DNA from: Sabethes cyaneus
Taxonomy: Eukaryota > Arthropoda > Insecta > Diptera > Culicidae
Length of the DNA stretch: 64,000 nt
Assembly (NCBI RefSeq): GCF_943734655.1
Contig: NC_071354.1
Span: forward strand, 2,329,001-2,393,000
Direction: 5' to 3'
This document shows, in pieces, positions 11,221 to 24,000 of the stretch. The translations under genes were made by a program, and so were the position numbers. Each line of letters begins with the position of its first letter. Positions within the stretch are counted from its first letter, which is position 1. Under the pieces are notes generated by a model, which saw only the letters and a list, made by a program, of their open reading frames with translations, had not been told where the DNA came from and made no database searches.

Positions 11221-13599
11221 TGTGTTCACAGCTTATCGTTTTCAAGGTGCAAACATGATATCCAACTCCAACCTAGACGAAAACTTGCGTAATTTAAAAA
11301 GTCTGCAGTTTCAATTCAACTTAATTATTCGGCAATGGCTTAAAACGAAACATTTCTTTTACGGTTCATAGTGTGTTTCGGCTGCTACTCGCTGGTTAGT
11401 GTTCATTATCAGGTAAAGGTCATTTGTGGTATAACATAATTGACTAGTTTAGGTTATTTTGAACTACACCTTCTTACGTAACTGAAATACAACATTCTGC
11501 ATTATTTAATTCAATTTTAAATAATTCGCCCCCTAACATCTCAGTCATACCTCTTCATTAAAATAAAATTGTAATTCAAAGAAAGATATAATAACTTTCG
11601 GTCAAGTTTATTTGGCAACAAAACAGTTTTCGGATTGATTCTATGTAACTTAATAATCTAAAGTAAGAAACAAACCGAATCTACTTTTATCGAAAGAGTT
11701 CAATCTGCTTCCGAGATCCGTCAGTTTGTAGGACCCACCACATCATCCTACCAATCGGTGATTGATTGTTTGTTTCGACGTGTTTACTTAGCCTTTTAGG
11801 ACAAATCCATCCGTGTGTCTGAGTCTGTGTCTGCGTCTGTGTCTAGACCACCAATTGGTGAAATCAGCCAAATCCTGGAATCTGCCAAGCAAGACATCTA
11901 GATAATGGAACGGCTCTGTTTGCATTTGCAATGGAATGGACCGCTCCTGGTGTGTTTTTGTGTAGCACAATAAAGCATCCGAGACCCCATAGGTGCAGGA
12001 AGTACTCGCACAATCGAATCGAATAGGACAGAGTGGTTTCGATTGAAAAGGAAAAATTTCTTTCTCCACCCAACAGTTACTCTGCAGTGACTGTTAACAA
12101 CTTCCAAAGTATCGCCAGTTCACGTTCTGTTATTCTTCCGGCTGCAGTTGAAATCTTCGCAGGACACAGACGACGTGCGACAAAATCAGTCAAACTCTCT
12201 CGCTTGCCCAACAATGCGAAACCAAATCTAAGAGGAAAGCACTATCGGGAGCACTTCACAAAAAGACGGAACTGTAACTTTTGGATAAAAGAAAGAAGTG
12301 GCCAACTCATCCCGTCTGTCAGCCAACAAAGATCCTTTCTTCCTAATTGATTTGATTACCAGTATTGTTCACAAATAGACGGGTCATGCGGAAGTAACAG
12401 ACAATATAGTAAAAGAGACATTTTAACAAAGGAAAATTGAGCAACCTTACTTTGGTAAAACATTTTCGTATGATTTTTGATTAATGTTTAATTGTTACTA
12501 TATAGTTAACAGAGCAATTCATTATTTACGTGACACAATCGAAATACATAATGAAATGGGTGGTCTTTCCACAATTGTAGTTTCAATCGAAATTATAAGA
12601 TTTAAATAGTCCCTCCTAACCTTCCTGGATTGAGCCCAAGTAAATTAATGAGAAAATTAAAGAACACGTTCCGCAAATAAATTTCAATCGAAAATTAATC
12701 GATTTGAATCCACTTGAAACAATTTCTTGCTTATTTCTCTTGGGACAGAAGAAAAGTTTCTCCTGAAATTGTTTCCAACTACACTTATCCCCGGCACCGT
12801 AAGCTCCCGCCAGGACTCATTAATTCTGACACCCTACATTCCGTTGCGCTCTCGGCACAATCTTGTCACCTAGCCTATCAAGCCCGGCGACCCAAATTGT
12901 GCCAATGTCTCTCACTATCTGTACACCCAAACCGATATCCACGGGGTCTAGAATTAATTTACAGCATATTCGAGTTATTTAATTTCAATTAAAATTCCTT
13001 CCATCCGAATCGAATTCAAAGATTTATTGCTCCCCTACCGGGTGGAGAGGAAACCTTTGTCGCCGCATGGTTCAATTATTATCATTTTCTTCTAGCAAGC
13101 AGAGCGTATCTTCGCTCGGTACAGCAGCGTTTCCTAGCTAGTTGCTAATGAAGAGAGGAATGTTTGCGATAATTTGACTTCTAATAACTTTTCATTTTTC
13201 TTAGCAAGCGAGGGTGAACTTACCCAGATCCGAGAGCTATTGACAGGTAGGAAAATGAAAACCTGCCGGCCCGTGTAATTGGAACGAGCGATAAGATTCC
13301 TTTCTTTGTTGGATGAAAAATACGGATTTTTCCGTAAAATGAGTTTAACATCAATAATTTGGATGCCGATGAAAATTTTAGCTAAACTTTTTCTGTCTAT
13401 TTTCTATTAAATTTGAAAAGCAGCCATTGAAGATTGTAAAACAAAAAAGTAAATACATTTATTAAAACACTGTTGATTATGGCTCCAAAATTTATCATTT
13501 AAAATATTAAAAATTATACATTTTTGAATCGTTGATATGTTGTGTAAAAATTTTCAAAACTAGTTCAAAAGCTGTCAAAAGTTTAGAGGATAAAATTTA
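11221..13599. other. Non-coding DNA upstream of the VPV-repeat gene
   Basis: No supported gene. Open frames around 11788-12350 overlap one another on both strands and show no signal peptide, domain or splice sites. The stretch may contain upstream regulatory sequence of the 10508-11125 gene. Confidence 0.5.
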
Positions 13600-14110
13600 A
13601 TAAGTTTGTCGTGAGGCGGCGCTCAAATGCGCTATAAATTGTACATTACAATTGCGGCCATTTTGTATAAAATCAATTATCTGTGAGTTTTACGGCCTAA
13701 AGAACTCGAAAAAAGTGTCTACGGAGTGTTAACGCTTCTAGCAAGAAACAAAACTGGAAGTAAGTACAAATAATGTAGCTTCTGAAAACCGGCAAAAAAT
13801 TCTTTTTCAATTTTGACTTTATTTTGGAAGGTTTTTGCATAGAAAATAACAACGTAGCAAGAATAAATTCGGGTTTCACGATTAAACTTCAAGCAAAAAT
13901 TACTAAAAGTCGTAATTTTTTTTTTGCGTGATTAAAAAAATCTCTTTGTTTTTTTTAAATTGTCTAGCACCGGAAGGACAAAAACTTTAAAAAATATTTG
14001 TAATGGCCTTATTAAAAAGTTATAATTTTTAAAGAAGGAAATTGGCAGAATTGATGATTTTTGACACTACCGTAACACAGAAAAGATCCCCTTTAACGCT
14101 ATATAAAAAT
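13600..14110. repeat. Dispersed repeat, relative of 28150-28600 and 29685-29730
   Basis: The stretch AAAATCAATTAT...CCTAAAGAACTCGAAAAA...TTTTTGCATAGAAAATAA (13670-13900) recurs with scattered differences at 28190-28450. The piece GGAAGGACAAAAACTTTA with AATATTTGTAATGGCC (13973-14010) recurs at 29691-29725. It is probably a decayed DNA transposon; no reading frame is intact. Confidence 0.6.
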
Positions 14111-16732
14111 CCAATCCTGAAATTTTTTAAAAAGCTTGTTCCACCAAATATGAACAAAATCGGAGTACTTTGCATTCACCACTCGAACAGTTATGCTGCA
14201 AGTTTCCCATAGGAAATTAGGTATTTACTAAAGAAGAAAGCCTATTTTGTACAAAAACTTCTAGCACGATCAGCGCACACACCTCAGCTCAAGATAAGCA
14301 TCAGACACAAAATATCTCAAAGTATCGAGACGCGTGCTAGAAGCCCCATATCAATCACCCTTTCACGGATCGATACCAACTCGGAGAAAGTATTTATGCA
14401 TCACGAAGGAGCCGCTAAGCCAGTCAAGTTGATATCTTTTCAATCACATATGTGCTCCATTGCGCTATCAACATTCAATCTGCCGTAGAACCATTAGGCG
14501 GCTCACTCTTTGCGTGTCAGATCACATCGCAGTTGTAACACCGTCGGTAATTGTTGCATCACACACACACAAACGCTCGAACATACTTGAAACGTTTTAA
14601 CTACGGTGCTAAACGATGATTGATCACATGATTGATTGCGTGGAATCCATCGTACGGAATCCGTTTTAAAGCACTAATAGCACGATTCCTTTCTAAATCG
14701 TATCTAATGATATTGTGACAGAAATGCAAACCGCTCGAGCTCAACTCTACAAAGCACCCAAATAGAAAAGATTTAGTGAAATTCTGACATTCAGCCACAT
14801 TATAACGTTGCTGATTTCACATCCAATTTCACTCTTTGAATGCGAAGAAATTCACCGTATTCCGGATTTAAAAAGCATTCAGGTTATCGTTATTATTAAT
14901 GCAACCAATCAAATTGGGTCGATTGACCGATACGAATAAATCATTTCATATCTAACTGATGCCATCTCTCACGAAACTTGCTTCGAGAAAGGTACAATGG
15001 TGAAGAGCTTTTCATTTTAACTAGCTATTGTTTCGTTCAATTACTTGTTCAATTAGTAACAGTGCGGTTGGCATTTTCCAGCAACAAACCTGCTCGACTT
15101 AGCTCGAGGGAGAAACCGAATAAATCTCTAATTTATAGATAAAGGATCAACATTCGCGCGGACTTCAAAGCAAGGAAAAAACAAGCTCCTTGAAATGGTT
15201 TTCCTCAACTGCGGACAGCCTGCCGCAGCAATCAGACGGCCAGGCTAACAATATTGCATAAGTTATCCCGCAATTTTCTTCTCAACAGATTTTTTTCAGC
15301 TTTCTGTTCTTTCTGTGTGAAAAAGAGTTGCAAGAAAAAATAAGGAATATAAATTGCTTCAAATTTTCATTTCGAGTAAAAAAGGAAGAGATTGTTTCAA
15401 TTATTACTTTTAAACAGTCAGACGAGGAGAGAGTTTGAAGCGGAAAAGTGTGAAAGTTCTGCTCAAGTACGACGGCGAGTAGAAAATAATAAAACCGGGA
15501 AAAAGCGCTCTGTGCACGTAACTCGACTGCAGGATATAGCCGGTGCCGGGATATATTCTGTTTGATTGTAACAAGTGCAGAAACGGTTGCAGTATTACTC
15601 TGACAGCAGCAAAGAAAATTGAAGTTGTTATGTAATTTTATCCACATAACAGGAACCATTGTCATAGCAATGAAACACTGCTGGTTTTCAACTAGAATAT
15701 TGATAAAAACTAACATTTTAACGAACAATTTTCTGTTGTTTGTTTGAAAGGCGTCAAGCAGACTTAAAGAATATAATGAAAAATATATTTATTTATTTAT
15801 TTACTGAACTTCATATTCTTGTAGATTAAGGACTCCTACAATCGAATTGTACAATCAGTTGTATACATTGTAATTAACCTTGCTTAAATTAACAAATTCC
15901 ATTCAAACAGCTGTGCAATGCGTTTCATTAACCATTTAGCTCAATTGCTTCCAACCAGCCTGCCAAGACACTCAAGATGAAACCATTTCTGAGAATCAAT
16001 CTCTTTCATAGCAATTAGAAGTTGGTTACATAGGATCGTTGCTCGTAGTATGAAGGCATTACGGTAATGAGAAGTATTGAAAGGAAGAAGTGTAAAGCTA
16101 CTAGTTCTGACGCTTCTGAACGGTTCAGATTTTTCTGATAGATACCGAGGCCCTTGATGAATGATTCTAAGCATAGTCAAACAATAATGTAGCTTTGAAA
16201 AATCGTAAAACGAACTACCAAAAAGGTTGTTTGTCTATGGAAAGGTGAAATTCTAGAATATCTCGAGAGGTCAAATACCCACCGAGTACAACACTTAATA
16301 GCAGTCTATCTGAGGATGCCGTACACGCTCTTGTGGTCAACTCCTTACCGTAAGTTATGTGGGGGACTTAAGGAACCTGTTTTTAACTGGAATCGTCAAC
16401 ATTCCGGCATTCAATCTCAAGCGTAATCTACTGCACACTAATGATTTATTTGATGCTCCCAGTGCAGATTATTCTGAAAAACTACTCAGAGATTTGTTAC
16501 TTTGTCAACGTAATCCAAAGTATCAAACCCCAAAACACTATTCGGCAAACTTGTGTAGAGACTCCGTGTTATGAGAAAATGTAATTTTATTCTATATGTT
16601 ACTTGATAAATTAAGAGTATCTCTGAATCGGCACAGAATACCCTGTGTTGATGAGTGAGTGTTATATTTAAAAGTCTGAGGAACACGATGATGTTGGAAT
16701 TTTTGAATTTAATCAATTTAATATCAGGCACT
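14111..16732. other. Non-coding DNA, no gene supported
   Basis: Includes a small TATT-rich run near 15785-15805. The longest frame (15282-15728, minus) has no recognisable domain, low-complexity composition and no splice signals. Confidence 0.5.
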
Positions 16733-17264
16733 GTAGCTAAGTTCTATGAGAAGGTACACCAATCTCGTAAAGAATACACACCGAAGTCTGCTATTTGTAG
16801 AGACGGGGAGAGAAACCTGGTCACAAACGAATGCGAGGTGATCGATAGGTGGGAGCCGTTCTACGATGCGCATCTCAGTTGCGATATAACAGAAGGTGAC
16901 GGAACGAGTCTAACCTAGGAATGCCTACAAAAGCCAACAACATGCCGGCACCTGATTTCGAAGAGATCCAGCGAGAATTCGGTCAGCTCAAGAATGCTAG
17001 AGTCGCCGAAAAGCACCGACTTACAAAAATGGCAAAAACCGCCTAACAACGGTATTTCACTGGATAAGTTCAAGGATTTGGGAGGAGAAGGAACTACCGG
17101 AGGAAAGGATGGAAGGTGTGGTTTGTCCCATCTACAAAAAAGGCGATCGTTTGAATTGCTGTAATTACTACAGCATTACGCTGATGAACACCACCTACAA
17201 AGTGCTCTCCCAGATTTTGTTACATCGTCTGTCCCCAAATATCAAAAGAATTCCTAGAGCAATA

Positions 17265-17469
17265 TAAAAAAGCAATGGGTATAAACGTCCTTAAGAACTT
17301 GACCTTTCTTTATCGACAGACTTCGCAGCCGGTTATTGGAGTACAGGAAAACTACGGGGCTAGTGTAAAGATCCTATTGACTCAATAGCGGCACCGCCCT
17401 GTCGAGATTCGAACCTACGATGACTGGCTTGTTAAACCTGCATCGTACCCCGGAGCTAACTGGGCGGGC
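17265..17469 (-). mobile_element. tRNA-derived SINE nested in the RTE remnant
   Basis: On the minus strand the 205-bp insert begins GCCCGCCCAGTTAGCTCC, with a box A-like TTAGCTCCGGGG and, about 40 bases on, a box B GGTTCGAATCT. This is the internal RNA polymerase III promoter of a tRNA-derived SINE. It is flanked by a 9-bp direct duplication AGAGCAATA (17256-17264 and 17470-17478). Removing the insert and one duplicate restores the RT reading EFLEQYQADFME-like across the junction, which confirms it as an insertion. Confidence 0.85.
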
Positions 17470-17928
17470 AGAGCAATACCAGGCGGACTTTATGGAGCCC
17501 CATGCTATTACGGATAAAATTTTCACTCCGACAAATCCTCCAAAAATGTTGGGAGTACGACGTGCCCAAGAACCATTTTTTTCGTGGATTTCAGGGCAGC
17601 ATACGGTACAGTCGAGCACAAACAGCCATGGATGATAATGAAAACTATTTCCCGCATAAACTGATGTGACTGATCAAGGCTACCCAGAATCGAGTGATGT
17701 GCCACATGTGTGTTTCGGGGCACTGTCGAGTTCCTTCGAATCACACAGAGGGTTGTGGCAAGGCTGTTCTGTATGTCATTCAGCATCGGTATTGAAGGTA
17801 TAATCCAGCGAGCGAGTATCGAAACGAGAGAAACGATCTTCCGCAAAAGTAGCCAACTCCTACCCTTCGCAGACGACTTGGACAACATTACTAAAAAACT
17901 TGGGATGGCGAGGGCAATCTACACCCAG

Positions 17929-18408
17929 GCATGATTTTGCTCATCTTAAGCATATAGAGACTGAGCAATCTGCTTCTCACAACGACTAAAAGCTTTTATT
18001 TTCTGTTCAACCGTTTGCTCTGCCTCTTAATGATGCATCCTATTTTCTCTGACAACCACTCATCTTGCGCATAAGCAGTACCAAGCAGAGCTAATCTTCT
18101 CGTTGCACACTGGAGACACAAGACTATTTGCTCCATATCCTAAAGAGAATATCGGACAGGCAATTAAATGGAATGAAACGATTTGCTCAGTGACCTGGAG
18201 AGCATGCATTCGGTAGCACTCCGGCAGAAAAAGAAAGATGAAACAAAACTGACGCTCACTCGGTGGCAGAGCAAAGCAGTGAGGAAGCAAAAAACTCGAC
18301 TTGTCGGAGAAGGTAGCATCCAACAGAGAGAGCAAATTGATTTGTTTTCTGCGCTCTGCCAGTAAAATACCAAGAATTGAGATTTTTTCATAGCACGACG
18401 GAAGCCTG
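17929..18408. mobile_element. 480-bp unclassified insertion in the RTE remnant
   Basis: The RT reading stops at ...RAIYTQ (about 17928) and resumes at YARLKAEARRIG (about 18410). The two edges repeat the same short stretch imperfectly (TCTACACCCAG on the left, TCTACGCCAG on the right), as expected of an old target-site duplication of 10-15 bp. The insert has no coding frame that I recognise and no clear terminal inverted repeats. It carries several TTTGCTC motifs. Confidence 0.6.
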
Positions 18409-19160
18409 TCTACGCCAGACTTAAAGCGGAGGCTAGAAGGATTGGGTTACAAATCAATGCATCGAAAACCAAATATATGATAGGAAGAGACTCCAGAGAA
18501 AGCAACGTTTGCTTCCCACGGACAGTGACTATTGATGGCGTTGGAATCGAAGTGGTTGTTAAATTCATATATTTGGGATCTGTAGTCACCGCCGTCAAAA
18601 ATACGAGTAAGGAGATTCAACGACGCATTCAAGCTGGAAATCGAGCCTACCTTCCCTCCGCAAGACGCTTCGATCAAGCAGCATATGCCGCCGCACGAAG
18701 CTGGCGATGTATAAAACGCTAATCAGACCAGTAGTCCTCTACGGCCTTGAGACAGTAACTTCGGTTACGGAAGACATACGTTCACTTGCCGTATTTGAAT
18801 GTAAGATGTTTCGGACTATTATTGGCGGAGTACAAACGGATGGCGGAGAGAAGTGTAGATATATGAACCACGAGTTGCAGGCACTACTTGGAGAGATTCC
18901 CATCGTACAGCTGGTGATTCTACGGTTAGCCGGCCATATCGCAAGGATGCCGGACGACTGTGCAGTGAAATCTAATCTCTTCAAGAACTCCACCGGCACC
19001 CGGAATAGAGAGGCCCAACGTGCAACGTAGATGTATGAACCCAACGACCAGGTTGAAGCCGACTTGCGTGTGTCGAATTAGCGAAGAGTAGCCCTTGGCC
19101 GAGTACAATGGAAAGGACTTCTTGATACGGCAAGAGCCACCCCGGCTCTCGGCTGATTAT

Positions 19161-22100
19161 CTAATCAGCAGGCAGGCTCCCTAATTGAAATCTTTTATTG
19201 CGTAAAATTTAAATTGTCAATACTGTTAAAAACCTTCCTAAACTATAGTAATGGAAAGGCAATATACATTTTCTACAGGAATGTGTGATTAAATTTTCAG
19301 AAAATCAGATATTCAAATTTTTCACAATTAAATTTCACAAATCGTAGGACGTAAAAACTGTTACAAATTATCGTTTTCATTGACGATCGTAACTCCAAAG
19401 TCGTAAATTCTGAAATCGTTTTTTTCCTAATTAAGCAATGGACGTCATTAAACCAGTCATAGTTCTCGTCATATCATCGTTTTAATTGGTGATCGGCTGT
19501 ATAACAAAATCGGTTACTAGCATCACTATTCATCTTCGAAATAAATTTGGAATTATTTAGTATCGGCAACTGCTGCTACTAAAATACAATAAAAGTTTTT
19601 TTTTTGTAATCCAAATACAACACATGGTCGCGTCACTGACGACAATATAAGCCAAAGACTCCATTTTCCATGTGGCAACCATCAAAATATTTCATCACCC
19701 TTTTCAAACACTCCATTTATTCGAAAATTTACGATATGCGTCGGTCCCAATGACACATCAGAAAACAAAAACAAAAAATAACTCAGCGCAGCCTGTTCTA
19801 AAACAAAACGTCCACAGACGCACCTTTCAACCTATTTTAATTATCTTTTTATCACTTAATTAAATCGTATCCTATAAGCGGTGTGAAAGCAAAAGTGCAT
19901 TTCGTTGTAACCCTGTGCCGCCGGGGCGTTTGTATCTGCTGGCCGATCGGTTACATCAGGATCCACACATACAGAGCGGGCCTTCTTCTCACCCGACATG
20001 CATCCGTTACGAAAGCCGAAGTCATTTCCTCGGTTCTGGTTTCTGGTTGAACATAAAAGGTGCTGATGATTAATCTTGGCCTTCAACGCACCGACCAAAT
20101 GGAGGCCCCCTTGTTCTGAATATGCATCTTTTCACACCTTCCAATTTCCGAGGTTCTCCTCACGAAGAGGTGATTATAGGGCGAAGCATTGGTTTTTTAT
20201 TATTCGTTTTTTTTTGTTGCTCACATCACAAATGGAAATGAAGCGCCCAGAGAGGACGAGCATTTCGTCGTGCCTCGAAAAAAAAACAAAACTAGCAGCG
20301 CCGGCAAATGGTTCGGAATTATTGCACAAGGTAATAAGCTGGTCCCGCGCGGTTCTGCGACGCGGCGTCTGAAATTCGGGCAGGTGCGGTGAGCTTGAAT
20401 CCCTTTTCTGGTTTGTTACCGTTATTATGACTTTCCGCCCAACTTAACCGGCAATGGACGGTGGGACAGACCAAACCGAGGGGTTTGTTGCTGGTCATTC
20501 AGCTGTAATTTAGATGCTACTAATTTGATTGCGTACCATCGCAGTGTAGAATTGTTTATCGTTAGGTTCGCTTTTCATTTCGGGATCTCCTCGTTAATTT
20601 CATCTTCTTCAACGAGCCTCAACAGAGTGATGATGAGCGAAAATTATAGACCGCGAAGCCTGCCGGTATCGGTCGAACGTTGGAAGGACGATGCACAGCA
20701 AATTGGGTTCAATTTACGGATTATCGCACGAACCACTCCTTAGTACTCTGCAGATCACAAACGTTCCGGATGTGAATCATTTATCTCTAGCATTTTAACA
20801 CCTTTCAAAATGCAGCATGATTGATTCCAGCACATCAGTAGACATGTGCTCTCCTCCTTCGATTTGAGCTTAGCTCGTCTTTCAGGGATTTGAATGGGGA
20901 CTTTTCCTGCTGACGGACGTTCAAAACTGACGGTTTTCTCGATGTGATAAACGAACACCATTTTGGGGTGCTTATTGATGGTTGCAATTTCAGACAACAC
21001 TTCTGCTTCCCGACGTTTTCCATTCACTGTATATATTGGCATACCGCCAGTCTGGCTCAACTAAAAGAGGCAACCCGACGACTAATGATGATGATTACCA
21101 TTTTCTTTCCCCGTCGATATACGTCGTTAGGCTCGTTGGGCTTCATCCGACGGTATTAATTAGGAAGGCAATCGCCGAGGCGCCAAGTACCGAAGGTGTT
21201 GAAGTGTGCCAGTGGCTCCAGCGGGACGGACCATGTGCCGAAGGTCCATTTATCAGCTGACGGCTGGGCCAATCGAAACGTTCGTTCAAATCATTACACC
21301 TGCAGTAACAGCCAGCCAATCTGCCGGGAAAATTATCACTGGAATAATGCATGAACTGATTAAATCGGTGCAATCAGTTATTTAGTCTGATACTTAATAC
21401 TTAATTTTTTTCATATTTTCAATAACGAATTGCACTGTCCGTGTACTACGATCTGGTACACATTCTTTGTAATATTAAACCTGAGTCACTCTATAGGTGT
21501 TCAAATAATTGATTCAACCAGAAAAAAATTCTGCAGAAATAAGTAATAAATAATACTCGTAACTCATACAGTTTTATAAATTATAATATATGCCTAATAC
21601 ACCTATACACCTATACACCTAATTGATTTTAATATTTTTACTGCCATCCAACCTGACTCTAGGTGTCAATTGATTTTTATAATTCCAGCTAACTGGTTTT
21701 CACGGTTACAATTAAAAAAGATATTAAAAAATAAGCTAAGCCGTACTGAAACGATAGTGATTTGCAAATGTCTTCTATAAGTGATACTCCTGCTCATCCT
21801 TCGGATTATAACTCGTCCAGAACGACTGCTAGAGTTCCAGACGGAGAGCAATCCGTTGGAATCCGAGCTCATCCCGCAGCTGCCACAGTCGGTTCCTGAG
21901 AGCATATTTCCGATCATCTTTTTCCGTTTATCTGAGCTCCATACCTACCTCTGGCGGAGGAAAACGGCAAGAATGACGATGACGATGTTTTTATTTCTGT
22001 CCATCTCAAATGCATCGCAAACATTGGCCATCATCGTCGTCATCATCCTCTCCACCATGCTGTCTGTACAGAAGCTGTCGTCGTTGTAGGTCGTCGGTGA

Positions 22101-24000
22101 TTGTCGTAGGTGTCGTACAATGTGTGCACCCGTCAAGTACAGATCGTATCCGAGACAAAATCCAGGTTTGGGGGCCACCATCTCGGCCGGGGAACCGAAA
22201 TCGAGCAAACAGATGAACTACTTCAACCAGCAGCAGCAGCAGCGGTCCAGACTCGTCGCCCGGGAGGAAGGCTGAAATGTCATGCACTCTTCAGGCCGTT
22301 TCTGGACTGGAAATAGTGCTTCTGAATTCGAATCTGCACCCTACGCTTCCCGGCCTCCAGCTGGAATGAGGCACCAGAACGCAAGCATATGCAATTGACC
22401 GAAAGTGTCGTTGTTTGACAAATTGAAAGTCTGTTTTATCCATTCCTTCTTCTCCGGTCCTTGTGGTGTGTATTTTTGTGCCGTGATTTCGTTGTAAACA
22501 GAACATGTTCAAATAAAATTGCATTTCATTGGACCGCATCGTCCACATTTCCGTGCGCTGAAGGGATATCAAAAGCTGTCCTAAGAGTGCTGTCATTTTC
22601 ATAATTCTATTATGACTCGGGTGTTCTATGACCGAACCGAGTGTGTCTCGAGTCGTAGGGAAAGCGTAAACATAATGCTTTCTCCGTATGGTGATGAGAT
22701 TGCAAAACGGACTCCCCACGTGGTGATAAATGGTTCCGGCAAATGAAATAAAGCGAAAAGATTGAACATTTTGGTGATTTGACAAACCAAGAAAATGAAT
22801 ACAAATGGAAAGAAGAACAAGCGAGGTTCGTTTTTCTCCTCGTAAAGGGCAAGCGAACCGTGTAAATCGGGAACAGGTTTGCCGAATTCAGCAACAGGCG
22901 GGGGACGGAAGTTCTGCTTTGTTTCCGAACACCAGCCCGGGTGTCACTTGATAAACAGCGAGAAAAAGCTGGGGTTGCAACTTTTAACCCGTGGGCGTTC
23001 GGCGGAGAAATGGGAAAAGTTTAATTTAAATTTTTATTGGAACGCTTTAGCTTGGACAACCCCTTTTTCCGGGACAACTCTCCGGTCGCCGCCTGTAACA
23101 GGGGAACCGTTTTCGTCAGGAAGGAAACTATTTCGAGGCCGAGTAAATAATTCAGCTGCGTTGCGTTGCGTTGCAAGGGTGGCGGAGATTTATAGGTAAC
23201 AGTGTTAGCTCCGCTCGGCCGGAGGTTACGGACTTTGTGTCCTTTTTGATGTTTGAAAGGGTTTGCAGAGTAATTTGTCAAAACGTTAATTAAATGATCA
23301 CTCATATTAAAGAACTTTCACTCCAATGTCTTTTAATGTCCATAAACAATTTCAAATTGGCCATAAACTCTCACCACTCTGAGAGTTAAGCTTTTATAAA
23401 AAGTCATTGAAATAGTCTAGTTCACAATTAAGCACGATTTTTAAATAATTTTGAAGTGCTTCCGTGTCCCGGTTGCTCTCACTTGAATAGCCTAGATATA
23501 CTGATACGTCAATGCAAGAAACAACAGGTTTCGTTTACGACAAAACCGTTACACGGTGAGGTCCGCAACTAGGTACTGCATGGGTGTATGCACGAGAAGC
23601 CCCAATTGTGACCCAATTTGGTGCTATATGGTTAATAAAATCAATGACCTTTTGAGATTTGGGGTCTAGATTGGAAACTTCCGGAGAAGTTATGCCTAGA
23701 TAAACCAAGAGCCACGTAATTGCAGAGCAGATGCGCTTAACTTTAAAGTTCAGAGTTACAGAAGCGGCAGGTTTCGGTATCATCCGGTATTCTTCAAATA
23801 ATAAAAGCAGGACAGAGTCACGTTAGGAGTCCCCTAATTGTGCGTAATTCACTACGAGTTAAGTTGAGTAGTTTTTTACTTTAGGATTTACTATAGGTAG
23901 ATAAACTGTTTAAATGTTTAGTCTATCCTGTATTTGATTCCAACGGGTTGCTTTCCTAAGCATAATCTAGGCGTGCAACCGTTCTTTTTTTTATCCAGAA
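19161..24000. other. Non-coding DNA, no gene supported
   Basis: Apparently unique sequence with many short overlapping frames on both strands. The 164-codon minus frame at 22291-22785 has no recognised domain or signal peptide. Simple-sequence patches such as 22010-22060 (ATC/TCG-rich) inflate other frames. Confidence 0.5.

Larger units (their letters stand above)
16733..19160 (+). pseudogene. Decayed RTE-type non-LTR retrotransposon, reverse transcriptase region
   Basis: Pieces of an endonuclease/RT polyprotein appear in order on the plus strand. A linker-like segment with KFYEKVHQSRKEYTP (16735-16915) comes first. An RT segment reading VCPIYKKGDRLNCCNYYSI (about 17118-17172) follows. Next come residues with FFVDF-like and RVMCHM features (17580-17720), then the FADDLD catalytic box (about 17865-17885). 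The C-terminal RT/thumb region has QINASKTKYM (about 18450) and FIYLGSVVTA (about 18570). The tail has YKTLIRPVVLYGLETV (18708-18757) and AGHIARMPDD (about 18928-18957). The C-terminus VQWKGLLDTARA ends at a TGA near 19154. Frames change several times and stops intervene, so it is dead. Two insertions interrupt it (17265-17469 and about 17929-18408). The motifs are those of the RTE clade common in mosquitoes; the exact family is not assigned. Confidence 0.85.

Noticed and set aside
22291..22785. 164-codon minus-strand frame
   Set aside because: No recognisable domain, signal peptide or splice sites; other long frames overlap it on the same strand. Chance is more likely.
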